The translations under genes and the position numbers were made by a program. The notes under the pieces were generated by a model. That model had not been told where the DNA came from, did not search any database, and saw only the letters and a program-made list of their open reading frames with translations. Below, piece after piece: positions 1-9,248 of a stretch of 64,000 nucleotides of DNA. The DNA comes from Aggregatilineales bacterium (GTDB taxonomy: Bacteria > Chloroflexota > Anaerolineae > Aggregatilineales > Phototrophicaceae), in assembly GCA_030834905.1 (NCBI GenBank), contig JAUQWZ010000024.1:248001-312000 (forward strand), read 5' to 3'. Numbering within the stretch: the stretch's first letter is position 1; each line of letters opens with the position of its first letter.

Positions 1-716
1 TTGAGATCGCCGATTCGCAGTTCATCATAGTGAAAGAGCGTTGCCGCCAGCGCTGCGTCTGCCCCGCCGTTGGTCAGCGCTTCGGCAAAGTGCTCTTTTT
101 TGCCCGCGCCGCCTGACGCAATGACCGGTATCGACACTGCGCTGGCGATGGCGTGAGTCAGCTCGATATTGTAGCCTGCCTTGGTGCCGTCGCGATCCAT
201 GCTCGTGAGCAGGATTTCGCCTCCGCCCCTGCTTTCGACCTCGCGCGCCCACTCGACCGCGTCTCTGCCGGTGTTGATGCGCCCGCCGTTGATGAACACC
301 TGCCATCTGCCATCGACCCATTTGGGATCGATGGCGACGACGATACACTGGCTGCCAAATGCCCATGCCCCCTGGTTGATTAGCTCCGGGCTGCGGATGG
401 CGGCGCTGTTGATCGACACTTTATCCGCGCCCGCCATCAGTGTCGCGCGGATGTCGTCGATGGCGCGAATACCGCCGCCAACGCAGAAGGGGATGAAGAT
501 GGTATCGGCGACGCGCCGAACCATATCCAGCGTGGTGCTGCGGTTTTCGTGCGAGGCGGTGATATCGAGAAAGACCAGTTCATCCGCGCCTTCGCGGTCA
601 TAAATGGCTGCCTGTTCTACCGGATCGCCCGCGTCGCGCAGGTTGACGAAATTAACGCCTTTGACGACGCGCCCGTTCAGCACGTCCAGACAGGGAATAA
701 TCCGTTTTGCGAGCAT
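1..716 (-). CDS. hisF: Imidazole glycerol phosphate synthase cyclase subunit HisF (3' end truncated by window edge)
   Basis: Manual minus-strand translation from ATG at 716: [59 protein letters not shown]..., typical HisF N-terminus; adjacent to hisA. Missing from ORF track because no stop is inside the window. Confidence 0.95.
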   Translation of the reverse strand, partial: MLAKRIIPCLDVLNGRVVKGVNFVNLRDAGDPVEQAAIYDREGADELVFLDITASHENRSTTLDMVRRVADTIFIPFCVGGGIRAIDDIRATLMAGADKVSINSAAIRSPELINQGAWAFGSQCIVVAIDPKWVDGRWQVFINGGRINTGRDAVEWAREVESRGGGEILLTSMDRDGTKAGYNIELTHAIASAVSIPVIASGGAGKKEHFAEALTNGGADAALAATLFHYDELRIGDL

Positions 717-717
717 A

Positions 718-1437
718 CTAACCCTCTGCTGCTTCCAAAGCCTGGCTCAATGTGAGGCGTTCTTCATACAGCGCCATGCCGATCACTGCCCCGGCGACGC
801 TGCCGCTGCGCGCCAACTGGCGGATTTCGTCGGCGGTGGTGACGCCGCCGGACGCAATTACCTGCAAGCCCGTCTCGCGCCCCAGGGCGATGGTGGCATC
901 AACGCTGCTGCCGCCGAGTCCGCCGTCACGGCTCACGTCGGTATAGAGGACGTGCCGGACGCCGTAGGCGCTCATCTGCCTGCCCAGTTCGGCGGGGGTG
1001 TAGCTGGTAGTTTGCTGCCAGCCGCGCGTCGTGACTTTGCCGTCGCGGGCGTCGAGCGCTATACAGATGGACTCCGCGCCCCACTGGATCACGGCTTGTT
1101 CCACGATTTCCGGCTGCTCGATAGCGACGGTGCCGAGTACGACACGGGATGCGCCTGCTTTCAGGGCGCGGGCGACGTCTTCCAGTGACCGGATGCCGCC
1201 GCCAAACTGGATCTTCGCCTTCAGTTGGGTGATGCGTTCAAGCACCGCGCCGCTGTCATTTGCCTGCGACAGCGCGCCGTCAAGATTGACGACATGAATC
1301 CACTCCGCGCCTTCGTCCTGCCATTTCGACGCGGCGGCTGCCGGATCATCGCCGAAGGTGATCTGGCGTTCGGGATCGCCTTCGCGCAGTCGCACGACCT
1401 TGCCGCCGCGAATATCAATTGCCGGGTAGATGATCAC
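718..1437 (-). CDS. hisA: HisA, phosphoribosylformimino-5-aminoimidazole carboxamide ribotide isomerase
   Basis: ORF 239 aa, [21 protein letters not shown]..., (beta/alpha)8 HisA motifs. Confidence 0.95.
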   Translation of the reverse strand: MIIYPAIDIRGGKVVRLREGDPERQITFGDDPAAAASKWQDEGAEWIHVVNLDGALSQANDSGAVLERITQLKAKIQFGGGIRSLEDVARALKAGASRVVLGTVAIEQPEIVEQAVIQWGAESICIALDARDGKVTTRGWQQTTSYTPAELGRQMSAYGVRHVLYTDVSRDGGLGGSSVDATIALGRETGLQVIASGGVTTADEIRQLARSGSVAGAVIGMALYEERLTLSQALEAAEG

Positions 1438-2366
1438 AAGACACCTGTTTTCTTTCTGGCACAGACCATGTAAGAGCCGCTTGCGCGAAGCTGAAGCCGC
1501 CGAACGCCTCGTTCGCCTATCAACAGGCGGTAGACTGTTTCAATTCCGTTTTGTAGGGCATAGCCGAAGCTACGGAAATGACCCGGTGTGAGAACGTGAG
1601 TGAGCGCGGCAGGCACAATGCCCCAGCCCGTCCAGAAATCAAGCCATTCCAAGCCTGAATTCACGAACAACGCATTCCAGCCGTCGGGCGTCAGGTGGAA
1701 ATGTGACGAACCATGCCAGCCTTCCCAGAAGCTGGCACCGCCCACGAAATAACCTCCTGGCTTGAGAATTCGCGCGATTTCCGCAGCAGCGATAAATGGA
1801 TTGTACAGATGCTCAAATACCGCAGTGCTGATAACAAGATCAGCGATGCCGGACTGAAGTGGCAGTCGGTGCGCGTCCACCAGAATATCTGCGCCTGAAG
1901 CAGCCCAATCCACGCAAAAGACGTTTCTGAACCCAAGCGAATTGAGATAGCGCCGGTTGCCCCCACTGCCGCATCCAAGATCGAGAATCGCCGCATTTTC
2001 CCCGAATTCTCTCAGCACCTGCTGGCAGTAATACTGAATGCCCTTGTCCAGCTTCGTGCCAAAGCGCTGGCGCACCTGTGAACGCGAATAGTGGTCGAAG
2101 TCCTGGTTCACTGCCTGAAACGAACGCTCCGCGAATTCATAGCGTTTCAGTGGTGCTAGGGGAAGCTCGAAGGCGAGCGTCCGCATTTGACGTTGATTCA
2201 GCGCGCGAAAATCGGTGATGTCACGGTTGGCAACTTTGGCATTCACTGTCTGAAATCCGCAGGTCGCGCATTCCCACTGTCCGTTTTGAAGGGACAATGG
2301 ATTCTGATCGACCGGGCAGCACAGTTTTTCCAGCCAAAAGGCGATGTTGTCAGTTGAAGTTTGCAT
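1434..2366 (-). CDS. Class I SAM-dependent methyltransferase with N-terminal Trm112-like zinc segment
   Basis: ILDLGCGSGGNRRYL motif; CCPVD...CATCG Cys pairs; ATG overlaps hisH stop and the gene overlaps hisA by 4 nt. Confidence 0.85.
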   Translation of the reverse strand: MQTSTDNIAFWLEKLCCPVDQNPLSLQNGQWECATCGFQTVNAKVANRDITDFRALNQRQMRTLAFELPLAPLKRYEFAERSFQAVNQDFDHYSRSQVRQRFGTKLDKGIQYYCQQVLREFGENAAILDLGCGSGGNRRYLNSLGFRNVFCVDWAASGADILVDAHRLPLQSGIADLVISTAVFEHLYNPFIAAAEIARILKPGGYFVGGASFWEGWHGSSHFHLTPDGWNALFVNSGLEWLDFWTGWGIVPAALTHVLTPGHFRSFGYALQNGIETVYRLLIGERGVRRLQLRASGSYMVCARKKTGVL

Positions 2367-2980
2367 TAGCCTTCCAGTTTCAGAAAGTTGGCGAGAATCT
2401 GCAAGCCGGTGCACTGGCTTTTCTCAGGATGAAACTGAACCCCATACATGTTGTCGCGCTGAACACCGGCTGTAAAGGGGATGCCGTAATCAGTCGTCAG
2501 CAGCACGTCGGTCTGGTTTGCCGGAGCGCAGTAATAACTGTGGACAAAGTAGGCATAGCTGCCGCTTTCAATGTCACCCAGCAGCGGCGAGGGGCGGTGC
2601 GTGCAGATCTGATTCCAGCCCATGTGCGGCACTTTCAGCCCCAGGTTATCGGGAAAGCGGGTGACTGTGCCGGGAAGCAGTCCGAGTCCTTCGTGCTCGC
2701 CCATCTCGTCGCTGCCTTCAAACAGAAACTGCATCCCAAGGCAGATGCCGAGGTACGGCACGCCGGTATGGACGGCATCGCGAATGGGCTGAACCAGATC
2801 CTGCTCGCGCAGCTTTTGCATTCCCGCGCCAAACGCGCCCACGCCCGGCAGGATGACCTTCGTCGCGCCGCGCAGATCGTGGGGCGAGCGGACAACCCGG
2901 ATGCTTTCAGCGCCCAGGTGGTTTAGCGCGTGCAGGACGCTGCGCAGGTTCCCCGCGCCATAATCAATGACAGCCAGCAT
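2366..2980 (-). CDS. hisH: Imidazole glycerol phosphate synthase glutamine amidotransferase subunit HisH
   Basis: MLAVIDYGAGNLRSVLHAL...GICLGMQ...VQFHPEKSQ; start chosen at internal Met matching HisH N-terminus. Confidence 0.95.
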   Translation of the reverse strand: MLAVIDYGAGNLRSVLHALNHLGAESIRVVRSPHDLRGATKVILPGVGAFGAGMQKLREQDLVQPIRDAVHTGVPYLGICLGMQFLFEGSDEMGEHEGLGLLPGTVTRFPDNLGLKVPHMGWNQICTHRPSPLLGDIESGSYAYFVHSYYCAPANQTDVLLTTDYGIPFTAGVQRDNMYGVQFHPEKSQCTGLQILANFLKLEG

Positions 2981-2993
2981 GTGATCCCCTCGA

Positions 2994-3023
2994 TAAAATA
3001 AAAATCCCCGCATTGGCGCGGGG
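2994..3023 (-). terminator. Rho-independent attenuator terminator upstream of hisH
   Basis: Minus strand TCCCCGC-GCCAAT-GCGGGGA followed by TTTTTATTTT; lies between leader peptide and hisH. Confidence 0.85.
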
Positions 3024-3055
3024 ACTGACGGGCAAAACATAAACACGTGACGGTC

Positions 3056-3109
3056 TCATGCCAACACTGGGAACTTGATATGTAGATGGTGATGGTGCTG
3101 AAACCGCAT
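3056..3109 (-). CDS. His operon leader peptide MRFQHHHHLHIKFPVLA
   Basis: ATG CGG TTT CAG CAC CAT CAC CAT CTA CAT ATC AAG TTC CCA GTG TTG GCA TGA; upstream AGAGG RBS; 5 of 6 consecutive codons are His; followed by terminator and hisH. Confidence 0.88.
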   Translation of the reverse strand: MRFQHHHHLHIKFPVLA

Positions 3110-3133
3110 GTTGTCGCCTCTTGATGATGTTCA

Positions 3134-3162
3134 AGTATAATGAGCGCTCGATTCATTGTCAA
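3134..3162 (-). promoter_or_regulatory. Sigma70-type promoter for the his leader
   Basis: Minus strand TTGACA (3162-3157), 17 nt, TATACT (3139-3134). Confidence 0.85.
3136..3141 (+). promoter_or_regulatory. Putative -10 element for the divergent SAM hydrolase gene, overlapping the his -10
   Basis: TATAAT on plus strand overlapping TATACT on minus strand; no strong plus-strand -35 seen. Confidence 0.45.
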
Positions 3163-3176
3163 CGCGGCGGAGAAAA

Positions 3177-4004
3177 ATGGTTATCGGACTGCTGACCGAT
3201 TTTGGAATGACCGACGCTTATGCCGGCGTGATGAAAGGCGTTATCCTGAATATCGCCCCGACGGCGCAAATCGTCGATATTACTCATGCGGTGCAGCCGC
3301 AGAACGTCCGTCAGGCGGCGCTGACGCTGGAGAGTGCGTATCGCTATTTCCCGCCGGGGACGATCTTTCTGGTGGTGGTCGATCCCGGCGTGGGCAGCGC
3401 CCGCCGTCCGGTGGCTGTGCAGGCGGGCGGCTGGGCGTTTGTCGCGCCGGATAACGGCGTTCTGAGCTACGCGCTGTCTGGCATGGGGGGATACCGCGCG
3501 GTGACGCTGACGAATTCCGCTTACCACCTGGCGGAGACGAGCAGCACCTTTCACGGGCGCGACATTTTCGCGCCAGCGGCGGGACATCTGGCGGCGGGCG
3601 CGGGGTTGGATCGGCTGGGTTCGCCGGTGGACGATCTGGTGATCCTCGAACGTCCGCGGCTGCTAGTGGGCGATCATCAGATCGAAGGCGAAGTGACGCA
3701 CATCGATCATTTTGGCAATATCGTGACCAGTATCGGGCAGTTTCGCTGGGAGTCACCGGATACACTTGCGCTATCGGCTGCGGGCGCTGACGCCGGGCGG
3801 TCTATCGCGGCTGACAGGGCACAGATGGCGCTGGGCGAAACGCGGCTGATGGGTATCAAACGAACCTACAGCGATACCGCGCCGGGTGAACTGCTATGTC
3901 TGATTGGCAGCAGCAGCTGGCTTGAGATGGCGGTGAACGGCGGCGATGCCGGGCGGCGGTTGGGCGCAAAGATCGGTGACGGTGTGGTATTGAGGATGGG
4001 ATAG
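3177..4004 (+). CDS. SAM hydroxide adenosyltransferase / SAM hydrolase (DUF62 family)
   Basis: MVIGLLTDFGMTDAYAGVMKGVILNIAPTAQIVDITH...; GGAG RBS ahead of ATG 3177. Confidence 0.9.
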   Translation: MVIGLLTDFGMTDAYAGVMKGVILNIAPTAQIVDITHAVQPQNVRQAALTLESAYRYFPPGTIFLVVVDPGVGSARRPVAVQAGGWAFVAPDNGVLSYALSGMGGYRAVTLTNSAYHLAETSSTFHGRDIFAPAAGHLAAGAGLDRLGSPVDDLVILERPRLLVGDHQIEGEVTHIDHFGNIVTSIGQFRWESPDTLALSAAGADAGRSIAADRAQMALGETRLMGIKRTYSDTAPGELLCLIGSSSWLEMAVNGGDAGRRLGAKIGDGVVLRMG

Positions 4005-4010
4005 GGCGAG

Positions 4011-5327
4011 ATGCAGCAGTTTGTGATTGAAGGTGGTTATCCACTGTCTGGCGAGGTAACGGCAGGCGGCAACAAAAACGCCGCCCTGAAGATGATCCCG
4101 GCGTGCCTGCTGACCGACGAGCCGGTGATACTGCGCAACGTGCCCGAAATAGGCGATGTGCGGGTGCTGTGCGAGATCATGCGCTCACTTGGAGTAGAAG
4201 TGGGCTGGATTGACGACAATGTGCTGCGCGTCCATGCGCGCGAAATCACTTCGACGACCATCGAAATGGGACTGGCGGGCAGGCTGCGGGCAAGTGTCAT
4301 TCTGGCGGGCCCGATGCTGGCGCGAATGGGCAGGCTGCTGCTGCCGGTTCCGGGTGGGGACGCTATCGGCGAGCGCCGGTTGGATATGCACGTTTTTGCG
4401 CTCCGCAAGCTGGGCGCGCAGATCGACTATCTGGGCGACGCTTTCGACATGCGCGCCGACGGCTTGCGCGGTGCCGATATTCTGCTCAGCGAAGCCAGCG
4501 TGACGGCGACCGAAAACACGATCATGGCGGCGGTGCTGGCGAAAGGCACGACGATATTACGCAATGCCGCCAGCGAGCCGCACGTGCAGAATTTGTGCCA
4601 GATGCTGAACGGCATGGGCGCGCAGATCGACGGCGTCGGCTCGAACCGGCTGATCATTACCGGCGTGGACAGGCTGCGCGGTGGTGAAGCGCGGGTGGGC
4701 GCGGACTTTATGGAAGTCGGCAGTTTCATCGGCGTGGCGGCGGTCACAGGCGGCGAAGTCACCATTAAGGACGCCGACCCGGAATATCTGGACATGATCG
4801 CGCTGGTCTACGAACGGCTGGGCGTTGGCTGGGAAGTGCGCGACAATGACATCTTCGTGCCAGCGCACCAATCGATGACGATTGTGCCGGATTTAGGCAG
4901 CCGGATTCCGTCGATTAAGGCGCAGCCGTGGCCCGCTTTTCCGCCCGACCTGATGAGCATTGCGCTGGTGATTGCCACCCAGAGCGCGGGCGCGGTTCTA
5001 TTCCACGACTGGATGTATGAAAGCCGCTTCTTCTTCACCGACCGGCTGGTGCGGATGGGCGCGCGCGTTACCATGTGCGACCCGCACCGCGTGCTGGTGC
5101 AGGGACCGACCGCGCTGAAAGGCACGCCGTACATTTCCAGCCCCGATATTCGGGCGGGGATGGCGCTGATTCTGGCGGCGCTGGCAGCCAAAGGCGAAAC
5201 GCGCATCTCGAACATCCAGCAGATTGACCGGGGCTATGAACGGGTTGAGGAAAAGCTGCAAGCGCTGGGCGCGCTCATCGTGCGTATTCAAATTGGCGAG
5301 CTGCCGCCTGAGCGCATCGAGGAGTAA
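4011..5327 (+). CDS. murA: UDP-N-acetylglucosamine 1-carboxyvinyltransferase (MurA) with Asp at the catalytic Cys position
   Basis: MQQFVIEGGYPLSGEVTAGGNKNAALK..., LLPVPGGDAIGERRLD, KAQPWPAFPPDLMS. Confidence 0.93.
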   Translation: MQQFVIEGGYPLSGEVTAGGNKNAALKMIPACLLTDEPVILRNVPEIGDVRVLCEIMRSLGVEVGWIDDNVLRVHAREITSTTIEMGLAGRLRASVILAGPMLARMGRLLLPVPGGDAIGERRLDMHVFALRKLGAQIDYLGDAFDMRADGLRGADILLSEASVTATENTIMAAVLAKGTTILRNAASEPHVQNLCQMLNGMGAQIDGVGSNRLIITGVDRLRGGEARVGADFMEVGSFIGVAAVTGGEVTIKDADPEYLDMIALVYERLGVGWEVRDNDIFVPAHQSMTIVPDLGSRIPSIKAQPWPAFPPDLMSIALVIATQSAGAVLFHDWMYESRFFFTDRLVRMGARVTMCDPHRVLVQGPTALKGTPYISSPDIRAGMALILAALAAKGETRISNIQQIDRGYERVEEKLQALGALIVRIQIGELPPERIEE

Positions 5328-5357
5328 AAAAGCCGGGACGCTGGCTGCGCCCCGACT
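5325..5357 (-). terminator. Rho-independent terminator for the minus-strand coiled-coil gene
   Basis: Minus strand AGTCGGG...CCCGGCT (one G:U) followed by TTTTTT. Confidence 0.6.
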
Positions 5358-5368
5358 GCTGTAGAGTG

Positions 5369-6631
5369 CTAGGTGGTTCCGTTGCTGCCGCTGCCAGTCG
5401 TGGTTGGGTTAACCGCTGGCATGGTGTTGGTTGTGGTCGCCCCGTTCTTTGGCGGGGTGGCGGTTGACGATGAGGTATCATACTCCATCAGCAGCGCCTG
5501 ATAGCGCTCGCGGTACAGTTGGGCGCGCTCGCGCTCAAGGCTCCACAGGCGGCTGAGGCTGTCCTGAAGCGGCGGGAACAATTCCTCGATCTCGCCGATC
5601 TGCTTGACATAACGCTCGAATTCCTTGTCGTGCAGCCGCCACACCTCGTCGCTGGACAGGGTGAACTGCTTCCAGCGCTTCTGGTCGTCGCTGCGCCAGT
5701 CGTTCCATTCCTGACGGAAGCGTTCTTCGCTCAGGCGCTGCATTTCGGCAACTTCGTTGATGCGCCGTTCCAGCCGGTCGCCGATGCGCTCGAAGTCGTC
5801 CACAATGCGCTTCATCTCGCGATAGGCTTCTGACCAGGTTTCGAAGCGCTCGATATTGTGCTGCATGACGTTTTCCTGCTCGCCAAAGCGGCGCAGCAAG
5901 TCCTGTACCTGCTGGTCTCGCTGCTGAAGCAGCAGGGTTTGCTGGTCAATAAACTGCTGAATCTGCTCGCGGCGGTCACGGTCACCGTTCTGGACTTCCT
6001 GAATCCGGCGTTCGTTCCGCAGCGACAGGTCTTCCAGAAGCGTTATTTTTGGCTTGATGCCATCAAACTGCTTGCGAACTTCCGGCAGTTCCGATTCAAC
6101 TTCCGACAGGCGGCGGGCGTCCTGGCGGCGCTGCTCCTCAAGGAACGCCAGGCGTCGATCCGGTTCTTCCAGCCGCTTGAACAAGTCATCTACTCGCTGC
6201 TGCTGTGCCGCGACGATGCTGGCGAGACGATCCTTCTCGACACTCATGGCGGGCAGCTCGGTGGTGGTGCGTTCCAGCTTGCCCAGCTTTTCGGTGATCT
6301 CGCGCACCGGGCGGGACACGGCTTCGCGCGCCAGTTCGGCGCGGCGGTCGGCTTCGCGTTCGGCGGTCAGGCGCTTGGCTTCGACCGATTCGATCATGTC
6401 GCGCATTTCCTTGCGCAGTTGATCGACCAGTTCGGTATCGCGTCCGGCGGGCGCGACCTGAGTACGTAGCACCGTCTGGTCGGACTCGACCGTGTTGAGT
6501 CGTTTGAGCAGGGTGTCTACCGTGTCCTGCTGCTGCGCAAGCCGTTCCTCAAGCGTGGAAATCGTCGCCTTGTCACGGCGGCGCTCTTCATCTAACCATT
6601 CAATCATCCGCGCAGCTTGATTTATATCCAT
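5369..6631 (-). CDS. Coiled-coil protein of unknown function
   Basis: 420 aa, Glu/Arg/Gln heptad-rich, Thr/Asn-rich C-terminus. Confidence 0.7.
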   Translation of the reverse strand: MDINQAARMIEWLDEERRRDKATISTLEERLAQQQDTVDTLLKRLNTVESDQTVLRTQVAPAGRDTELVDQLRKEMRDMIESVEAKRLTAEREADRRAELAREAVSRPVREITEKLGKLERTTTELPAMSVEKDRLASIVAAQQQRVDDLFKRLEEPDRRLAFLEEQRRQDARRLSEVESELPEVRKQFDGIKPKITLLEDLSLRNERRIQEVQNGDRDRREQIQQFIDQQTLLLQQRDQQVQDLLRRFGEQENVMQHNIERFETWSEAYREMKRIVDDFERIGDRLERRINEVAEMQRLSEERFRQEWNDWRSDDQKRWKQFTLSSDEVWRLHDKEFERYVKQIGEIEELFPPLQDSLSRLWSLERERAQLYRERYQALLMEYDTSSSTATPPKNGATTTNTMPAVNPTTTGSGSNGTT

Positions 6632-6762
6632 TACACCCTCCCGCGCAGGCTTCGATCCGATGGTCGGATTATAGCATACAACGCCAGCCGATCTCTAGCG
6701 CAGCCGAAGCGCCGACATAATTTTAGGGTACAATAATTGTCACTGGAGCAGGAGGTTGGTCA

Positions 6763-7914
6763 ATGTACCTCGAACGCGGTCGGCTGGAGGAGTTGGAAGC
6801 GCAGCGCCTTTCCCCTTACGCGCAGTTGAGCCGGGACAGCCGGGGACGTATTCACGAAGAACCGGAGTCGCGCTACCGGACGGCGTTTCAGCGCGACCGC
6901 GACCGCATCATCCATTCGGCGGCATTCCGGCGGCTGGAATACAAGACGCAGGTTTTCGTCAACGATGAAGGCGATTATTACCGCACCCGGCTGACGCACA
7001 CGCTGGAAGTGGCACAGATTGGGCGAACGATTGCGCGGGCGCTGTGGGTGAACGAAGACCTGGTCGAGACGATTTGCCTGGCGCACGATCTGGGGCATCC
7101 GCCGTTTGGACACGCGGGCGAACGGGCGCTGGACGCGATGATGGCGGAGCATGGCGGCTTCAACCACAACCACCAGAGCTATCGCGTCATCACCGAGCTT
7201 GAGCATCGCTATCCACAGTGGGCAGGGCTGAACCTGACCCGCGAAACCTTGTACGGCATTGCCAAGCACGAAACTAATTACGACCTCAGCCGCGTGGCTG
7301 GGCTTGATCCGGTGATGCGCGGCAGCCTTGAAGCGCAGATCGCCAACATCACCGACGAACTGGCGTATAATGCCCACGACCTGGACGATGGACTGAACGC
7401 GGACTTGTTCACGCCGCAGGACTTGCAACAGGTGGAAATCTGGCGTGAACTGTGCCGCCGGTTGGATTGGCACGGCTGGCAGATCGACGAGATCACGCGC
7501 CACGCCTTCATTCGCGAACTGATCGGCGTTCTGGTGGATGATGTGCTGCGGACTACCGAGCAAAATCTGGAACGGGTGCAGCCGCAGTCAGTGACAGATA
7601 TCCAGCGCCAGCCCCAGAATCTGGTGGGGTACAGCCAACACGTCGGCGCGATGAACAAGGCGCTAAAGCAGTTTCTCTATGAGAATATGTATACCAACTA
7701 CCGGGTTGTACGAATGCAGCGGCGCGCCGAACGGTTCATCGAGCAGATGTTTACTGCCTTTGCCGAAGACCCGCGCCAGCTCCCGAAGGAATGTCAGGAA
7801 GAGATGAAAGCGCGCGATATGTATCGCGTCGTTGCCGATTTTATTGCCGGTATGACAGATCGCAGCGCGCTGTTAGAATACCGGCGGCTGTTCGATCCGA
7901 TGATGCGCCCTTGA
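6763..7914 (+). CDS. dgt: Deoxyguanosinetriphosphate triphosphohydrolase-like HD protein
   Basis: TRLTHTLEVAQIGRTIARAL, CLAHDLGHPPFGHAGE HD motifs. Confidence 0.92.
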   Translation: MYLERGRLEELEAQRLSPYAQLSRDSRGRIHEEPESRYRTAFQRDRDRIIHSAAFRRLEYKTQVFVNDEGDYYRTRLTHTLEVAQIGRTIARALWVNEDLVETICLAHDLGHPPFGHAGERALDAMMAEHGGFNHNHQSYRVITELEHRYPQWAGLNLTRETLYGIAKHETNYDLSRVAGLDPVMRGSLEAQIANITDELAYNAHDLDDGLNADLFTPQDLQQVEIWRELCRRLDWHGWQIDEITRHAFIRELIGVLVDDVLRTTEQNLERVQPQSVTDIQRQPQNLVGYSQHVGAMNKALKQFLYENMYTNYRVVRMQRRAERFIEQMFTAFAEDPRQLPKECQEEMKARDMYRVVADFIAGMTDRSALLEYRRLFDPMMRP

Positions 7915-7923
7915 GAGAGTGCG

Positions 7924-9159
7924 ATGACGAATGAAACTGTGTTGAACAACCGCTACCGCCTGGTTGCCCAGCAGGGGTCGGGCGGAATGGCGGTCATCTA
8001 CAAAGCAACTGATCAGGCGCTTGGTCGCACCGTCGCGGTGAAGATTCTGCGCCCAAGCCTGACGAACGATCCGGCGTTTCTGGCGCGGTTTCGCAATGAA
8101 GCCCGCAGCGTCGCCAACCTGATGCACCCCAGCATCGTCACCGTCCACGACGTTGGCAACGATGGTCCGACGCATTACATCGTCATGGAATTCATCGAAG
8201 GACAGGATCTCAAGAAGATCATCAAGTCGGACGGCGCGCTGCCGGTTGAACGGGCGCTTAACCTTGCCATACAGATATGCGCTGGCATTGGCTTCGCCCA
8301 CCGAGCCGGTCTGGTTCACGCCGACGTCAAGCCGCAGAACATTCTTGTCACCCGCGATGACACGGTGAAAGTGACCGACTTTGGTATTGCCCAGGCGCTG
8401 AGTGATGTTCAGCCAGGCGAGAAGCAGTCGGTGGTGTGGGGCAGCCCGCACTACTTTGCGCCGGAACAGGCGCGGGGTGAAAAGCCGACTCCGGCGTCAG
8501 ACGTGTATTCTATCGGCATTGTCATGTTCGAGATGTTCACCGGACGGCTGCCGTACACCGGCGCGAACCAGCAGGAACTGGCGCTGGCGCATATCCGCGA
8601 CCGGGTGCCGATGGTGACCGAGTTCAACCCCACCATTCCCGAACCGCTGGCGCGGATCGTCTACAAGGTCATGAGCAAAGAGCCAGCGGCGCGCTACCGG
8701 ATGGCAGATCAGCTTGGGCATATCCTGATCAGCTACCGCGACCGGCGCGACTCAGCCCCGGTCATTTCGACGCCAGCGCCGACGTATCCACAAACTGAAC
8801 CCACCCCCTGGCAGCCAGCAGCGCCGCAGCCCGCCGCGCAGACACTGCCGCAGGGCGTCGAGCCGCTACCGACGCAGCGCTACGACCTCGCGCCGAACGC
8901 GCCTCAGGCGTCGCCGTTCAATCGGGGCGCGGCGCAGCAAACGCCCATGCCGCAGGCTTATCAGAATAATCCGTTCAACCAGCAGCAGTCCACTGGCAAT
9001 TCGGGTCCGTTCTATTCACAGCCGCTGTACGACCGAAAGCAGGACGTGCCGACGACACTGGATTTAGTGACGGTGGCGCTGGCAGTGCTGGCGTTTTTCG
9101 CGGTTGCGTGCCTGATTCCGCTGTATATTGCCGTGTTCCAGGCGCGTTTTGGCGGCTAA
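7924..9159 (+). CDS. Membrane-anchored Ser/Thr protein kinase (PknB-like)
   Basis: YRLVAQQGSGGMAVIYKATD, HADVKPQNILV, DFGIAQ; C-terminal TM segment. Confidence 0.92.
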   Translation: MTNETVLNNRYRLVAQQGSGGMAVIYKATDQALGRTVAVKILRPSLTNDPAFLARFRNEARSVANLMHPSIVTVHDVGNDGPTHYIVMEFIEGQDLKKIIKSDGALPVERALNLAIQICAGIGFAHRAGLVHADVKPQNILVTRDDTVKVTDFGIAQALSDVQPGEKQSVVWGSPHYFAPEQARGEKPTPASDVYSIGIVMFEMFTGRLPYTGANQQELALAHIRDRVPMVTEFNPTIPEPLARIVYKVMSKEPAARYRMADQLGHILISYRDRRDSAPVISTPAPTYPQTEPTPWQPAAPQPAAQTLPQGVEPLPTQRYDLAPNAPQASPFNRGAAQQTPMPQAYQNNPFNQQQSTGNSGPFYSQPLYDRKQDVPTTLDLVTVALAVLAFFAVACLIPLYIAVFQARFGG

Positions 9160-9200
9160 TCATCCGACGGCGCGATCAGGCGGGGTATTCGCGCGCGAAA

Positions 9201-9246
9201 ATTGATCCTGCTATATACTGCCTCTTACGTCGGCAGAGGGATCAAT
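9201..9246 (+). promoter_or_regulatory. Nested inverted repeats immediately upstream of the WYL regulator
   Basis: ATTGATCC (9201-9208)/GGATCAAT (9239-9246) enclosing CTGCC/GGCAG, with TATATACT between arms. Confidence 0.45.
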
Positions 9247-9248
9247 CC

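Noticed and set aside
2923-3162. 79-aa minus ORF across the hisH leader (MTMNRALIILEHHQE...)
   Set aside because: Different frame from the His-rich leader peptide, and its start lies upstream of the predicted TSS; probably not translated.
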